Part shown: positions 44,798-56,732 of the stretch, piece by piece
How the letters are laid out: each line of letters begins with the position of its first letter
How positions within the stretch are numbered: position 1 is the stretch's first letter
NCBI RefSeq assembly: GCF_010093535.1
Contig: NW_022985188.1
Span: 216,141-280,140, forward strand
DNA: 64,000 nucleotides
Direction: 5' to 3'
Source of the DNA: Lindgomyces ingoldianus
Taxonomy: Eukaryota > Ascomycota > Dothideomycetes > Pleosporales > Lindgomycetaceae
The notes under the pieces: model-generated
Database searches by the model: none
What the model was told of the DNA's origin: nothing
The model's input: the letters and a program-made list of their open reading frames with translations, nothing else
Position numbers and translations under genes: made by a program

Positions 44798-45343
44798 AGT
44801 CGATTTAGAGGGGGTTCTGATTCCACTCGGCCCAGAGTCCAAGTAGGGGTTAGGCAATCGGCGGGTTAAGCGGGGCAGGAGGTGCTCTGTTAAAAAATAA
44901 AGACGATAATCATCGGACCGGCCGGACAGACAGAGAGGAGAGAAGCTGTATATAGGAGGCGGAGGCGTTGGTGTTGGTGTTGGCGTGGCGTCGGCATCTC
45001 TATACGCCCGCCGTAATCGATATAGCGGACTAATACTCCTCACTTAGGCGTTTGAGGATCCAGCACTAGCGAACTGCGTCTTCGTTGAAGCGGGATGACC
45101 GATATACAGAAATACAAGAGCAGGCGTATTCTCCATTTCCGTGATTGTACAGTACATACATACATATATGCATCTACAAAACCCCAGAAAAAGTCCTAAC
45201 CCCGTCTCTCACCATGCACACCCCCTTCCCCCCCAATCCATCCATCTACAAGTACTTACACAAAGCTCGAATGAAAGTAACCGTCCCCAACCTAATCTAA
45301 TATACAGACACCCCTCCCACACTCTTCCCCCTCCGACTCAAAT
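44798..45343. other. Intergenic, converging Mim1 and Oxa1 3' ends
   Basis: 546 bp. A minus-strand frame at 44516-45043 overlaps Mim1 and is a shadow. A C/T-rich block near 45190-45360 runs into the Oxa1 C-terminus. Nothing else is seen. Confidence 0.4.
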
Positions 45344-47540
45344 TTAACCCCTCTCTCTCCTCCTCCTCTCAAACTCCTCCGCCCTCTCTCTCGCCTTCTT
45401 CTTCCTCTCGCTCGCAATCTTCGCCTGTCCTACATCACTCCCCATGATCCCCGCCGCCCAAAACCTCACCCTCCGAAACAGCATCCCCGGCTTATAATTC
45501 CGCCAATACCAATCCATCTTCGCGCGAATCCCTGCCGGCGGGCCGTCGTTGATGTCATAGTCGCCGAGCGCTGTCTGCGGGTCGACTTGCGGTGTGGGTT
45601 TGAGTGCCGCGAGGTGTGCGGGCATTGTTGCGCCGCGGCGGAGGTTGATTTTTGGGGGGGAAGCAGGCGGGGATGGGGTGCCGGAGGAGGGTTTTCTGGA
45701 TGTGGATGTGGATATAGATGCGGGCGAAGATGCGGGTTTCTTGAGTGTCGATGTTGGGGCTTTGTATTCTAGCGAGTATTTCTTCGGGCCTTGAAGGTAC
45801 TGTTTAGCAACTGTGATGGTGCCGTCTGGATTTCGTTTAACCGCCTCCCACGGAATCTCGCCATCCGTAACGCGCTTCCAGAACGCCGTGGCCTCTTTCG
45901 TCGGCATCTGCTTGATGCCTAGGTAGTCTCTTACGGCGGGGACGCGCAACGTGCGACCGAGGACCATGCCGAGGATGGTCGTCAGGCCGAAGTAGATTTG
46001 CAAGGCGGCTGGCTGCCACGTGGTGATTGTCGTCATGAAAAATGGGAGAATGTAGTGGGTTACCAGTTTCACACCGGGAGTGGCGCCTTGAGTTGAGGGT
46101 CCGGCTTCGCCGCCAAACTGTGATTTCATGGTCAGCAGCCGAGTATTGCACGACTAGAGGGTAACTCAAATCGACTTACCCGAGCCATTAGGTGCATTGA
46201 AAGGCCCACGGTAAGCGGTAGGATGTAGTACGGGTCGCTGACAGTCAAATCGGTAAACCAGGCGAACCCGGCGGTCTCCAATCCAGGGACTGGTAGACTC
46301 GCCATGCCTCTCAAGAGTCGGAACGCTCCGAATCCTAGCACGCCTTGGAATATCATGCCGCCGAATGTCTTAAACAAACTGGTGCCAGCTAGCTTGTATT
46401 CGGCCGAGACTTGTCGTCTGAGCTGAAGAGAGCGCTGCGTATCGTTATTCCGCATTGCCTCAGTTGATTCCGTTTGCAATTTCTTTACGACGGGGCTTAT
46501 GGACGCCATTCTGGCCTGGCCGTCGGCGGTCCTGATCAAAGGGTACAAGGAAAGGGCTCGAACCACCAACGTCCCGACAATAATAGCGCCACCCCACGAC
46601 AATCCAGAATAGATATAGATATGCTCGAACATCCATTGCATGGTCGATGTGATGCCCCAACCATAATCCAGGCCCAATTCCTTCAGATATCCGATATGTT
46701 CCGTAACTTGAGATGGGTCTATTGGTCCTAGAGATGCTTCTGCTGGATTAGCTGCTGGGTCGTAGCCGAGGATGTCCTCGAGATTCTTCTCGGTGGCCTG
46801 GGCGGAGCTGGGAACATTTAGCACTGGGGTGCTGTCCACTGTTCCTGGAGAAAGCTCTGGTGTCTGCGAGGTAGTGGCCGGTTCCTGTGCCGAAGAAGAT
46901 GCTCCACTAGACATTGTAGCTGGAGCCGGATCTGAAGAGCCCGAAGTTGAACGACCCCAGCTCCAAGGATTGTACCAGGACGACCCACTACTCACATCAG
47001 CAGGGCTTTCTATGTCTGTTGGCGACAGCTCCGGCGTCTGGCTTATAACTGCGGGTTCTGCCGGGGGAGGTGAGGTGGGAAGTGGGGGTGCTGATGGAGG
47101 TGCTGCAACATCGGCAGGAGTTGAGGAACTTGATGGGTTTTGACTCGAACGTCCCCATGACCAAGGCGCATACCAAGACCCATTGCGAACTGTAGTCGAC
47201 GGAGAGAGCGCGATGGGGTAAATAATTGCGCCCGTTCGCCAATTTGTGGAATGGAGACGGCTCGTTCGACATGATGGAGCGGAGAAGGCTGCCCTTCGAG
47301 GGATGTTAGAAAACTATTTAGTAATATGTCAGCCAATTATCTACATATATTAGGCCAATTGAAGATAGAGCAACTAAATTCGGGCCTGTGAGAGCTTTGC
47401 GGAAAAGATTGCAATGCTCAGGAGCGGAGCAACGGCAGTCTACACACCTGTCTCGAAGAATTAGGGCGCCCTGCTGAGCATTGGTGAGAGCGTAAAGAAG
47501 GAACGATATGTGCGGGCCGCAGCCCTTTGCTTGAAAGCAT
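45344..47540 (-). CDS. OXA1: Mitochondrial inner-membrane insertase OXA1 (YidC/Oxa1/Alb3 family)
   Basis: Inserts mitochondrially encoded and imported proteins into the inner membrane. Three exons (47448-47540, 46180-47313, 45344-46117) join in phase to 666 residues, longer than yeast Oxa1 (about 400). Exon 1 gives a presequence-like start MLSSKGLRPAHIVPSLRSHQ. Then comes an unusual low-complexity N-terminal region with two copies of PWSWGRS (about 81-87 and 147-153) and of SQTPELSP (122-129 and 180-187). The insertase core begins near 246 (LDYGWGITSTMQWMFEHIYI) with membrane segments such as SWGGAIIVGTLVVRALSLYP and LVTHYILPFFMTTITTWQPA. The matrix C-terminus is long and basic (ASERKKKARERAEEFERRRR), as required for ribosome binding. 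Exon 1 is inferred from splice signals and presequence character; the rest is firm. Confidence 0.9.
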
Positions 47541-48305
47541 GCTTGTCGTCCGAAGAATTCGAGGTGCAGCTCTGAATTCGAAAAACATGTTGGTGCCAAG
47601 ACTACGGCAGGCTCTTCCGCCGCACTCGAGCCAACAACGCAATTCCACAATGTTACTCGTAAGCCGACCTCAGGACACAATATATTCATTGCACATATTA
47701 GTATGCAAGTCACGATTCATTAGGATGAACATGTCCGACAGAACTAATATTTTCTTCACAAACCCATACCAATCAGAAACACCATTTTCACCCCGTCGTC
47801 CTAAACCAGGGCCCGATCACCGCGCACACTGTAACCCGCTACCCACTAGGGAATGCCGATAAGAAAAGAACATGTTATGTAGAAACTATCGGTACAGCAG
47901 AGTACAGGGTAGCCCCAATAGTCGGAGCACTACCTGCAAGAGCAGCCGCAAATGGTGCCTTAAAAACTCCGCCTGACGAAGCAGACAAAATAGGGATGCA
48001 TATGCTGCAACCGAAATGCAACCGAAAGGCATTAAGCCCCCTAGAAGGCGAAAGAAATAAAGGAGAAAAGATGGTGACCCAGTAGAGGCTTCTAAGGGAG
48101 GGTCGAGGAAGTGCCTCAAGAAGAACATAATTGGAGTCGTGTCATACCGCGTCGTAATTTTCCGATGTGAACATTAATCTGACATGCCTAGACGCCGATG
48201 ATGCCGGTCAAACGCCATCCACAATATGCCGTGAATAGTATGAAGTAAATAAAGGGAAGAGAAACTTATGCCATAATGGAAAGGGAAGTGGTCAGTCCTT
48301 TATCC
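47541..48305. other. Intergenic, Oxa1 promoter and KDM5 3' region
   Basis: 765 bp. Frames here are short and domain-free. Contains the promoter of Oxa1 and the 3' UTR of the demethylase; both genes point left. Confidence 0.4.
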
Positions 48306-51300
48306 TCAGTCGATGTACCGGCTGTCCTCGGTGATAGCCAAGGCCTCTTCGGCCTGGCCTCCGCCTACTTCCATCATCTCGCCAAACATCTCTTGTCCAC
48401 TTCCGGAACTCTTAAATGGGTCCTGCATCGGACTTGCTGGCCCCTGCCCGGATCCATCAAACAATCCAGGGTCAATAGGTTGGATGGATGAACTAGCTCC
48501 AAAATTCATCGGCGCACCAGTAAATGTTGGCGAGTTGTTGTAACTAGTCGTAGGTACAGAGTTGAAGTAATCCTGCTCACCAAAACCACGTCGAAGACCT
48601 GGTGGCTCGCCTGGGGGAGTATGCGAAGGCTCGGGGGCGGGCTGGATTGTCTGGGGCGTCTTTGTTGGATCAAGTGACTTGCGATGCTTGAATTGGTGAG
48701 TTTTTGTCCTTAAATGCTGAGGCAAGTCTTCTGGGTTCGTAAGACCGAGCTGGTTCATGAGCTTCTGCTGCTTTGTCGGGCGAGGCTTGCGTGTCGAGAG
48801 AGATACTTGGAGTATTGGTGGTGGCGAAGGAGCCACTGGAGCCCACTTGTGCAGCTCCTGGCGGAAGAAGTTGATTTCATTCGACAGGAGAATTTCTGCA
48901 CCTTCCAGCTTACGCAGGTAGAAGCGTTGGGTCGTAAGCTCATCCGGACTTGACATCAACGGGTTGATGTACTTGGCGACATAGTCGCGAAATTTGCTGC
49001 CGTGGTCAATGAGAGATTCGAGCGTATCTTCTTCCTCCGGCTGGAAAGGCAGGTGAGGAAGTTCGTCTTGCCAAGTCATAAGGTCCTCTAGCTTTGGTCG
49101 GGTGGCATCCCGGGGGATCTTGACACGGTAGTCACAGATTGGGCAAGTATACTTGTCATCCTCTTTGACTTTGCCGCGGGCAATCTTAAGACATTTGCCA
49201 TGGTACCTAAGCGCATGAGTGAGTGGTTTATACCGTATAGATATGATTGACTGCTCACCATTCATGACAGAGTTCGCATTCAATCATCATACCAGCCTCC
49301 GGCTTGCGGCAAATGCAGAACACGTCCCGACTTGAACCAGAACCGTCTACATTGTCGCCTTCCTCAGGACTATTAGCTCGTGATGCGGGCTCAACGGGCA
49401 TTCGGGGTTGATCGGCAAGATCAAAACAAGATCGGTTTCGCTCGTCTACCTGCTTCATGTGTGCCTGGAGAATGTGGAGCGGCGCATTAGCTTTTCCGAA
49501 CAACTTCTTTCCCCGGCGCATCCAATCCTCGTGGCGCTTCTGCTCCTTCTCGAGATCGATGGTACCGGATGGCTTACTATTGAGCGCATTGAGGGCCTCC
49601 ATAGCATCGCGGACTTCTCTATACTTTGGTCGTTGGCGGAAGTCGGGATTTTTGCTACGCTCGTACAGGGACATGATTAGCTCTTGGGCATCCCGCTGCT
49701 TTTTGAGAATTGCATCTACACCAGCAAGAGTTTCTGGCGTGACCGGGAGGCTAGTGGCCTGCTTTGATAGAGCATCTAACTGTTGATAGTGGACGTTCTC
49801 GACCGACATGAGTTCGTTGGCTTTGGCCTCCCAGAGCTCTCCTTGAGCTTTCTTCTCTTGGTACCAATGGATCTCGGGGTGGTTCTCTGGGATACCAAGT
49901 TCCAGACCTTGCACAATGAGATCTGAAACCTCTTGAAGAGTTGACTGCTTAGTCTTGAGTTCATAGGCCTCCTGGAGCCACTTGAGTTGTTGGACAACCC
50001 GATCAAGTGAATCAAGCTCTGGAATGTCGACGTTGAAACCTTTGCCTTCTTCCAAAAGCTCGTCTAACTTAGCAATGCTCTGCTGAGCGGGTCGATCCCG
50101 CAAGGCTGTTTGCGCCTTTTGTTGGAACTCTGCGATGTTGTCGGCACGTTCCCGAAGCGCGGTGATCTCTGGGCTGTCAAAGCAGAGCTTGTCGGCCTTG
50201 TAGAGCAGCTTCTGGATGTTTTCGACTTTGCGATACTCACGTTCTTTCTCATCCAGCTCAGCGGCGGCAGCAGCTTTCGCCGCAGTGCCTCTTCGCCATG
50301 CTCGCTCGTTCTTCCGCCGATTTTGCTGTTTGCGTGTGGTGTAGTTGACGGCCTCTTCCGCGAGCTCTGAGCATTTCTCGACGAACTCCTTCAAGTCCGA
50401 TAGACCATTGAGCTCCCAGTCGATCTTTTCGCCCTCGTTCAAGAGTGCGCGCAAAGCCTTGAGTTGAGGTTTTGGACCATCCGCGAGAAGATTATCCAGC
50501 TTAGATTCCCAGGCTTCGGGAGTACTAGCCTTGTCTACAATCTTCTGAACGGATGTTCGCAAGGAATCATCTGACATACGATAGACGAGCATGTGTTCAC
50601 CTCCAGTGCCGAGATAGCGATCCTTCTCCTCCGACCCGGGGCAACATTCGAACCAGCCAGCATGACGTAAACAGACCGCTTTAGAAGTCTTCGTACAGAT
50701 GAATCGAGACAGATAGCTGTAGGCCTTGCAATAGCTACAGATCATTTCATCTTCGTGGAGATCCGAGTCATCGGTCATGAAGTCGATTTCACACTTGGTG
50801 TCAACTTCACCAGAGCCGTCCACCCTGCAGGAATGCTCCTGGGAGGTTTTGTGTTTCTCGAGGAACTCAGTGCGACTTTGTAATTCGCGATCGCGCATTC
50901 GCACTAATGCTGGACCTAGCCATTTCGCGGTTTTGATCGATGTATCTTTCCGTGCAGCTGCAGCCAGAAGGAGTTCGTCATGAGAGAAGCACGGTTGTCG
51001 GCGGAAATCTTGGAGTCTTTGCACACCAACTTCACCAAAAGGCTCCCAGTCGTATGGGGCAAAATTGACTGCTTCGTTGAAGTTGAAACCGTGATTGAAT
51101 CCAGCATGATAGGCTTGCGGGAAAGTGATGACGAATTCTCCAGCTCGTTGGTCCAAGGCGTATACTCGTACTCCGGCCTTCTGAAGTTGTTCAGGGGTAA
51201 GCAAAGTGACGAGTTGGAACAGCAGATCTGGCTGAGTCTCGAAGAGCTCGGGTACTGCCTCCCGCATCGCTTGCTCGAACTTCTCCGCATCCTCGGCTGG

Positions 51301-53747
51301 AATACCGTACCAAGTCTTAGTTGCGCCGAAATGTTGGTAGTTTGCAGAATAGGTATAATGATCTTCGGCGTGCCAACAGAATGTAGAGAAGACCATGCCC
51401 ACATATAGCCATGGCACTGTCATCCCAGAGATGTCGGACTTGATGTGGCGGAAGAGCGACTCGGCGTTGTATGGTAAGATATTGAGGTTCCAGGGATCAG
51501 TCGCATACGGATCGCGGGGGTTGCGCTCGATAGTTGGGAATCCACTTCCGTGTGTCGTAGAATGCACATCTGCGCCATATTCGACTTCGACAGTCTCAGT
51601 GATGCTCTCGACGAGTCTCCAGAATTCGCGCTCAACATCGTCTTCAGAGACAGGCTTCTTAGTGTTTGTCAAGGGGTCGAACATCTTATTGGCGAAATGG
51701 CCTTCCTTGAAGTTGTGTGCCTTTTCTTGGAATTGTCCGAGGGAGTAGACACCGCCCTCCTCAAAGCCAAACTCACCCGTGCCGACGAGACATTTCGGAC
51801 AGTGCCAGTCATATTCCGGAACGGCTTTGACTGGCGGATCAAGGCAGAATCCGTGATAACCAGCATCGCAGCTGTCACAGAGCAGAATGCGCTCAGGGTC
51901 GTTGTCGTTACCGCAAGACTCACATCTCTGTAAATTTAGGTATCAGTATCTTTTTGGGGTGGTGCATGCAAGTATTAGAAGGACTAGTGCTTACATCGCC
52001 AGGCCGCTCGTCAGGCGCTCGAGTGCGCGGGTTGAAGGGTCGTGGTGTTGAAAGTCGGGGTTGGGTCATGTGAGAGCCCGCCACAGTGGGCGCCGCATCT
52101 GCAAGAGGTCTCGTTAGCCCGGCTCGGCACCCAATGAAAAATACAGCGCTCAATCAATCGTGCCTGGATCGAGGCAAGGATGCGCAAATGGACAACCCTG
52201 TTTGAACGACAGGAAGAACGAAGGCTGCAGAAATGATGCAGACACAGGATCCGCTTACCTTTCTTTAGACGCTTACTACGCCGGCCATTCGCCGCATCCG
52301 CATCGTCGTTCATGCCACTGTCGGTATCTTGCGACAGGGTTCGCTTAAGGTGGTTGAGCGCCTGCCCATTCGCGAGGGGAGTCAATCCAGCGGCTGACGG
52401 TCGCAGATCCGGCGTATTGTGAGCTGAAAGCATGGGGCTGCCGCCATTGCGCAAAGGCGTAGAATTTCGAGAATCAATATTATCTCGAAGAATCCCATTT
52501 GGAGCATTCACAGCAGAGAAGGAACTCGGAGTCGATGCTACTGCTGCTGGTGGCGGCGGTTGTGCATTAACCGCCGTGAACCCGCCCGCATTCACAGCTG
52601 TAAATCCAGAGGACATCACAGGCCGTGGTGGTTCTGGAGGCGGCGACGGTACAGCTTGACTCTGAATCGACGCATGAAGTGCCGCCGAAGCTCTCAGGGC
52701 AGGAGAATCGATGGACTTGCCAGTTGGCGTGGCTTGGGTTGACCGTTTCATTGGAGACGGGGCTGGCGATGGAGTGAATGGACCACCGTTCTCAAACTCC
52801 AGCATCTGTTGAACTCCAGGCTTGACCACTCGCAAATATTCCTCATACGGATGTAGCCATTTCTGGTACGAGTTCTTGAGCGACGTGGACAGCGACGACA
52901 TGATCTTGCCACTATAACCGAGATCTCTGCCAATTTCAGCCCATTTCTTTTGTTTGCACACGCGCTCAAATCCTCCACGCGTCTCAACAGCCTTCTTCAG
53001 TTTGTAGAGATCTAGCGGCCGCTTGTCGACACTGGGGAATCGTGTGAGGCTGTTGCCGTGTTGTTTGTGGAACTTGGAAAGCTGATCCAGATAGTTCAAG
53101 TTGGCACGTGTACCTGAAACTTCATTTAGCATGGAAGCAGCGTCGAGTAGAAGTTCAGAATACCTACCTCCTTCGATAGAGTTAAGCTCTTGTCGTCGCG
53201 TGCGGAAATGAAAGCGCTGTGGAGAGTTAGCCTTGCCGGTGCATGTCGCCATCACCCAGAAAAAGTGAGTTTATAGTGGTTGAGAATGGAGAGCATAGTT
53301 TCGAAGAGACCAACCTACCTCTGTATCCACTGCGAAACCGGGGTTCCAGTTGTGGGGCGGAACAATCTTCGCAATCCCATACTGCTGTGCTTCGGCCCGT
53401 ATCTTCTGGATATATTGAATAGGCTCTTTAAATTCCTCTGCAGTAGGTCGAAATGTAGGGGCCTCTTGCAGTCCGAACATGCGATTCGACTTCGGCGGTT
53501 CGTGATTCGCCGGCCCCGGTGCTCTGCGCTCGACAGTCGCGAGATCTAGCGGCTGCGCCTTTCGAGCGCTCAGAGGAATCGCTGGCACTCCATTTGTCTG
53601 CATACCGTTGCTCGTAGGTAATGCCACAGCGCCCATTCTCGGTTTCGGTGCAACAGAGGGTGCTGGGACTCCGTTTGTCGCTGCCACTCGAAAGGTTGTC
53701 ATGGTGGCGCCCATCGGGGGCCCGCCCTGCGGAGAGAAGTCCACCAT
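48306..53747 (-). CDS. KDM5/JARID1-type histone H3K4 demethylase
   Basis: Fe(II)/2-oxoglutarate-dependent nuclear demethylase expected to remove H3K4me3/me2. Six exons: 53319-53747, 53168-53216, 52259-53113, 51995-52098, 49259-51927 and 48306-49206. All are in phase, giving about 1668 residues. Domain order is complete. JmjN is at about 95-140 (TFRPTAEEFKEPIQYIQKIR), ARID at about 165-270, and PHD1 from 480 (RCESCGNDNDPERILLCDSC). JmjC has catalytic His665 and Glu667 (WHAEDHYTYSANY) and His753 (AYHAGFNHGFN). A C5HC2 finger (CSYCKAYSYLSRFICTKTSK), the PLU-1 region and PHD2 (VFCICRKPEAGMMIECELCH) follow. The 49-nt exon 53168-53216 (RFHFRTRRQELNSIEG) is easily skipped by predictors, yet it belongs to the JmjN-ARID link. 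It matches fungal Rum1/Lid2 relatives. Active-site residues are intact, so the enzyme should be active. Confidence 0.95.
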
Positions 53748-54725
53748 TGCACCTCCGCTACCACCCACAAAATCACACCCGGTCCAGCGTTAACAATTGA
53801 CTGTAACAATCGCAGCGTATATTTCGTCTTCAGGGGGGTGTCGTCGGGTGCAGAGCGAGGGAATACGAGGTCTATCAGTGTGAGAGTCCGACGAGCATAG
53901 GACCAGCGGCAGCTGCACAGAAGGTGTGATGCTACTTTGGGAAAAGTGTGGAGTGGACGGGAGTCTGGAATAAAGAGAGTTAGTGATTCTGATATGCCGA
54001 CGTCGCTCCCCGACGGAGCATCCGTGTATTTGTGGTCCTGGTGGTGGGTGAGGTAGGTGGGAGAGTGCGAGCGAGGAGGAGATGGGAAGGAAGAAGCCGA
54101 GCACGAAGGCACGATCTTTTGGCGCACTAGCGAACCTGGGTCGAACCATAGAAATGGCCCACGCCCGATCCCATGCAACAAAGAAATATACCTCAATCTA
54201 CGAGGATGCGGTCACATTTCCAGATAGCAGATGATTTCCCTCTAGATTTCTAAATAGCTTCTCATCCCTCAACCTTTGCTGATAGCGGGCGAAATATCAT
54301 TTTTGCGGTACGAGTGCAGTGATGTAGGTTTCATCATGACTCCTAGCCTCCCATCTCCCGCAAGGCCGCCAACTACGGTTCTCGACATTCAACGATGCAA
54401 AGTGTCTCAACACAGTCGTACGATTTATAGATATAATGCAGATGCGGTGAAGTGTCCCTCGGCTACAGCGTACATCCTGTACCTCAATATCAGATGGCGC
54501 GAACGAGCCAATATTTCGGCAGGCCGTGGCTTGACGTTGGCTGCAAGGGCTTCCACCTCTCGAGATGGCCCCGACTAAACTGCGACCGCCGCCCAAACCC
54601 GGCCAATCAGTAAATTGCCTGTTGTGCATCACGACCACTGCCTTCCTTTTGTTGTTGCTTTTCGCCGCCCCGAACACTCCCCTTGATAGCACATATTTCC
54701 CATGCAACCGACAGTGAGTGTAGTC
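53748..54725. promoter_or_regulatory. Divergent promoter region, KDM5 / SLX1
   Basis: 0.98 kb between outward-facing starts. A 136-codon minus-strand frame (54297-54707) is unsupported. No defined element is recognised; a C/T-rich sector near 53790-54150 (read on the minus strand) precedes the KDM5 start. Confidence 0.4.
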
Positions 54726-55862
54726 ATGGACAAACCAATGCCCGCATTCTATTGCTGTTACCTGTTACGATCCAAAAATCACAAGTCCTACTATATCGGC
54801 TCCACGCCGAACCCCGCCAGGCGACTCAGCCAGCACAATGGGGACAGCAAGGGCGGCGCAAAACGAACGTCAATGCAGGGGATGCGGCCCTGGGAAATGA
54901 CATGCACAGTCACAGGCTTTCCCTCCAAGTTTGCCGCGCTCCAGTTCGAATGGGCCTGGCAGAACACACACTTGACTCGCCATATCCAGAGAGATGTTCG
55001 AGTTGCTCGCATCGAGGAGATGCAGAGCCGGGGAAAGAAAACAACCGGTTCGCCATCGAAACCCAGAGCACGGCCACCCATGTCACTCAAAGCCAGGCTC
55101 GAGAATCTACACTACTTGCTTAGGGTAAAGAGCTTCGTGCGCTGGCCGCTGCAGGTCAGATTCTTTGCGCCCGATGTGTTCACGCTTTGGGAGACCTACA
55201 CGACAAAGATGACGCCGAGGCTGCGGGGCAGCATTTTGATCCAGCTTACACCCGCGGAGCTACCAATTGCAACACCTAAACCAACAGCAGAGAGTCAGGT
55301 GATTGGGATACCTAGTGTCATTCAAGCAATTCCCGTGGCATACGAGGATTGCAAGATGCACGTTGAAAAGTCGAAGGCTTTGGTTGAAGATGGGAAGACA
55401 TCTCGATGTGGAGTATGCAGAGATCAATTGCATCCCTCGAAATCACTGATTCTCATTTGCCCGGTAGGCTCATGCCGATTCATATCTCACATGAGCTGCC
55501 TTTCGAGAAAATTTCTTGCGGAAGAAGGAGTTCCATTCTCTCTGGTCCCGATCCAAGGTACCTGTCCCAGATGCCGAAGTCCTCTTGAATGGTCCACATT
55601 GGTCAAGGAGCTCAGTCTCCGCACTCGCGGCCAGAAAGAACTTGAAGCCCTCTTCAACCCAAAGCGGCCAAAGAAAGTAGGCAGCGTCTCCGAGTCAGAC
55701 TCAGTCGCACCACTAGATTTCGAGGGCGAGGATGAGTTGGAGGACACCTGGATACAGGAGATTGATGATGAGGATGATGACTTCGACTCACTGGAGGCCA
55801 AGCTCGATATGGTGGTGGCAAAGAAACCGCTAAAGCCTAATGATGGATGTCTATGTAAATAG
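54726..55862 (+). CDS. SLX1: Structure-specific endonuclease subunit SLX1
   Basis: Catalytic subunit of the Slx1-Slx4 nuclease, which cuts branched DNA at stalled forks, flaps and Holliday junctions. A single exon of 378 residues from the ATG at 54726 (MDKPMPAFYCCYLLRS); an in-frame ATG 24 nt upstream (54702) is possible but adds nothing conserved. The N-terminal GIY-YIG nuclease domain has YYIGSTPNPARRLSQHNG, with the catalytic Arg in ARRL, and FAALQFEWAWQ, with the metal-binding Glu. The C-terminus has the RING-like zinc finger CGVCRDQLHPSKSLILICP, HMSCLSRKFL and GTCPRCRSPLEW, which mediates Slx4 binding. It ends in an acidic tail (about 40 residues rich in Asp/Glu). The stop lies 5 nt from the stop codon of CDC8 on the other strand. 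Confidence 0.94.
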   Translation: MDKPMPAFYCCYLLRSKNHKSYYIGSTPNPARRLSQHNGDSKGGAKRTSMQGMRPWEMTCTVTGFPSKFAALQFEWAWQNTHLTRHIQRDVRVARIEEMQSRGKKTTGSPSKPRARPPMSLKARLENLHYLLRVKSFVRWPLQVRFFAPDVFTLWETYTTKMTPRLRGSILIQLTPAELPIATPKPTAESQVIGIPSVIQAIPVAYEDCKMHVEKSKALVEDGKTSRCGVCRDQLHPSKSLILICPVGSCRFISHMSCLSRKFLAEEGVPFSLVPIQGTCPRCRSPLEWSTLVKELSLRTRGQKELEALFNPKRPKKVGSVSESDSVAPLDFEGEDELEDTWIQEIDDEDDDFDSLEAKLDMVVAKKPLKPNDGCLCK

Positions 55863-55867
55863 AGGAG

Positions 55868-56732
55868 CTACCATGGTTCAACGAATCTCAGAGGAAGTTG
55901 CTCTTTATCAGCCCTTTCAATAACCTTTTGAACGGCTTCCCACACGCTCCGTCGCACGTCTTCCAATGCTCCTCCTGCGTCAATCCGCACGAAATCATTC
56001 TTCTCTGTGCTCTCCATCATCTCCTTAAAAAGTTCCCTAACGCGGTCCTGCATCTCTTTCTTCTCATATTTCTCCGTCCCATAACCACCTCGCTTTGCCG
56101 CATCCTCGGCCGAGATGTCAAGAAAAAGGCAAAGATCAGGACGTGGAAGACCTTCCTCAGGATGCCGCGCCCATGTGAGGTCCAGACTTGGATTGTTTTT
56201 TGCTGCGGAGTACACGCACCCAGAGTAATAGTAACGGTCAATCACGATAGTTATTCCTGCGGAGAGGTCTGTTTGGATAGATGCTCTAGGCCCTATGTTA
56301 ATATTCTCCTTCCGGTCGAGCGAAGCGTTCTGAAAAGAAAAGAAAAAAAGCAGTACGAATCGACTTACGCTAACTCCCACCGATTCGCAGAGAAAAGCAG
56401 GTGAATCACATGATCCTCTTGCTCACTTTGCCCACTGAGATAACTGTTGATCATTTGTCCGATTGGTGTGGTTCTATCTGCGCCAGTCTCAAATCAGCGT
56501 TTGACAGAATGACGTGAGATCCTACCCGACACTAACTTGTAGACTGGTTCGTCTCACCTAAGATTTGAAACCATTCTGAAGAGTTGGAATGCTCGATTTA
56601 TCACTCACCGGGAAATCTAATATGTCGCACCTTCAAGCCATCCTTTTGGAGTCCCTCAACCAACATCTTGCATTGTGTTGACTTTCCTGCGCGATCCAAC
56701 CCTTCGAACACTATCAATTTCCCACGGGCCAT
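55868..56732 (-). CDS. CDC8: Thymidylate kinase
   Basis: Phosphorylates dTMP to dTDP for DNA synthesis. Three exons (56609-56732, 56369-56477, 55868-56285), in phase, 216 residues, the normal length. Exon 1 has [19 protein letters not shown] with the P-loop GLDRAGKS, exon 2 the [19 protein letters not shown] segment that binds dTMP, and exon 3 the DRYYYSG motif and [12 protein letters not shown]. The AG at 56286 was chosen as acceptor of exon 3 because it restores ANRWELAASIQTDL. An upstream AG after a T-rich tract would shift the frame. The gene converges on SLX1 with 5 nt between the stop codons, so transcripts surely overlap. Confidence 0.94.

Noticed and set aside
54297..54707. 136-codon minus-strand frame between KDM5 and SLX1
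   Set aside because: No domain, no splice context, and it overlaps the SLX1 start region; it is likely chance in a promoter.
55868..56380. Thymidylate kinase reading starting at 56380 without splicing
   Set aside because: It would lack the P-loop; exons 1 and 2 upstream complete the enzyme in phase.
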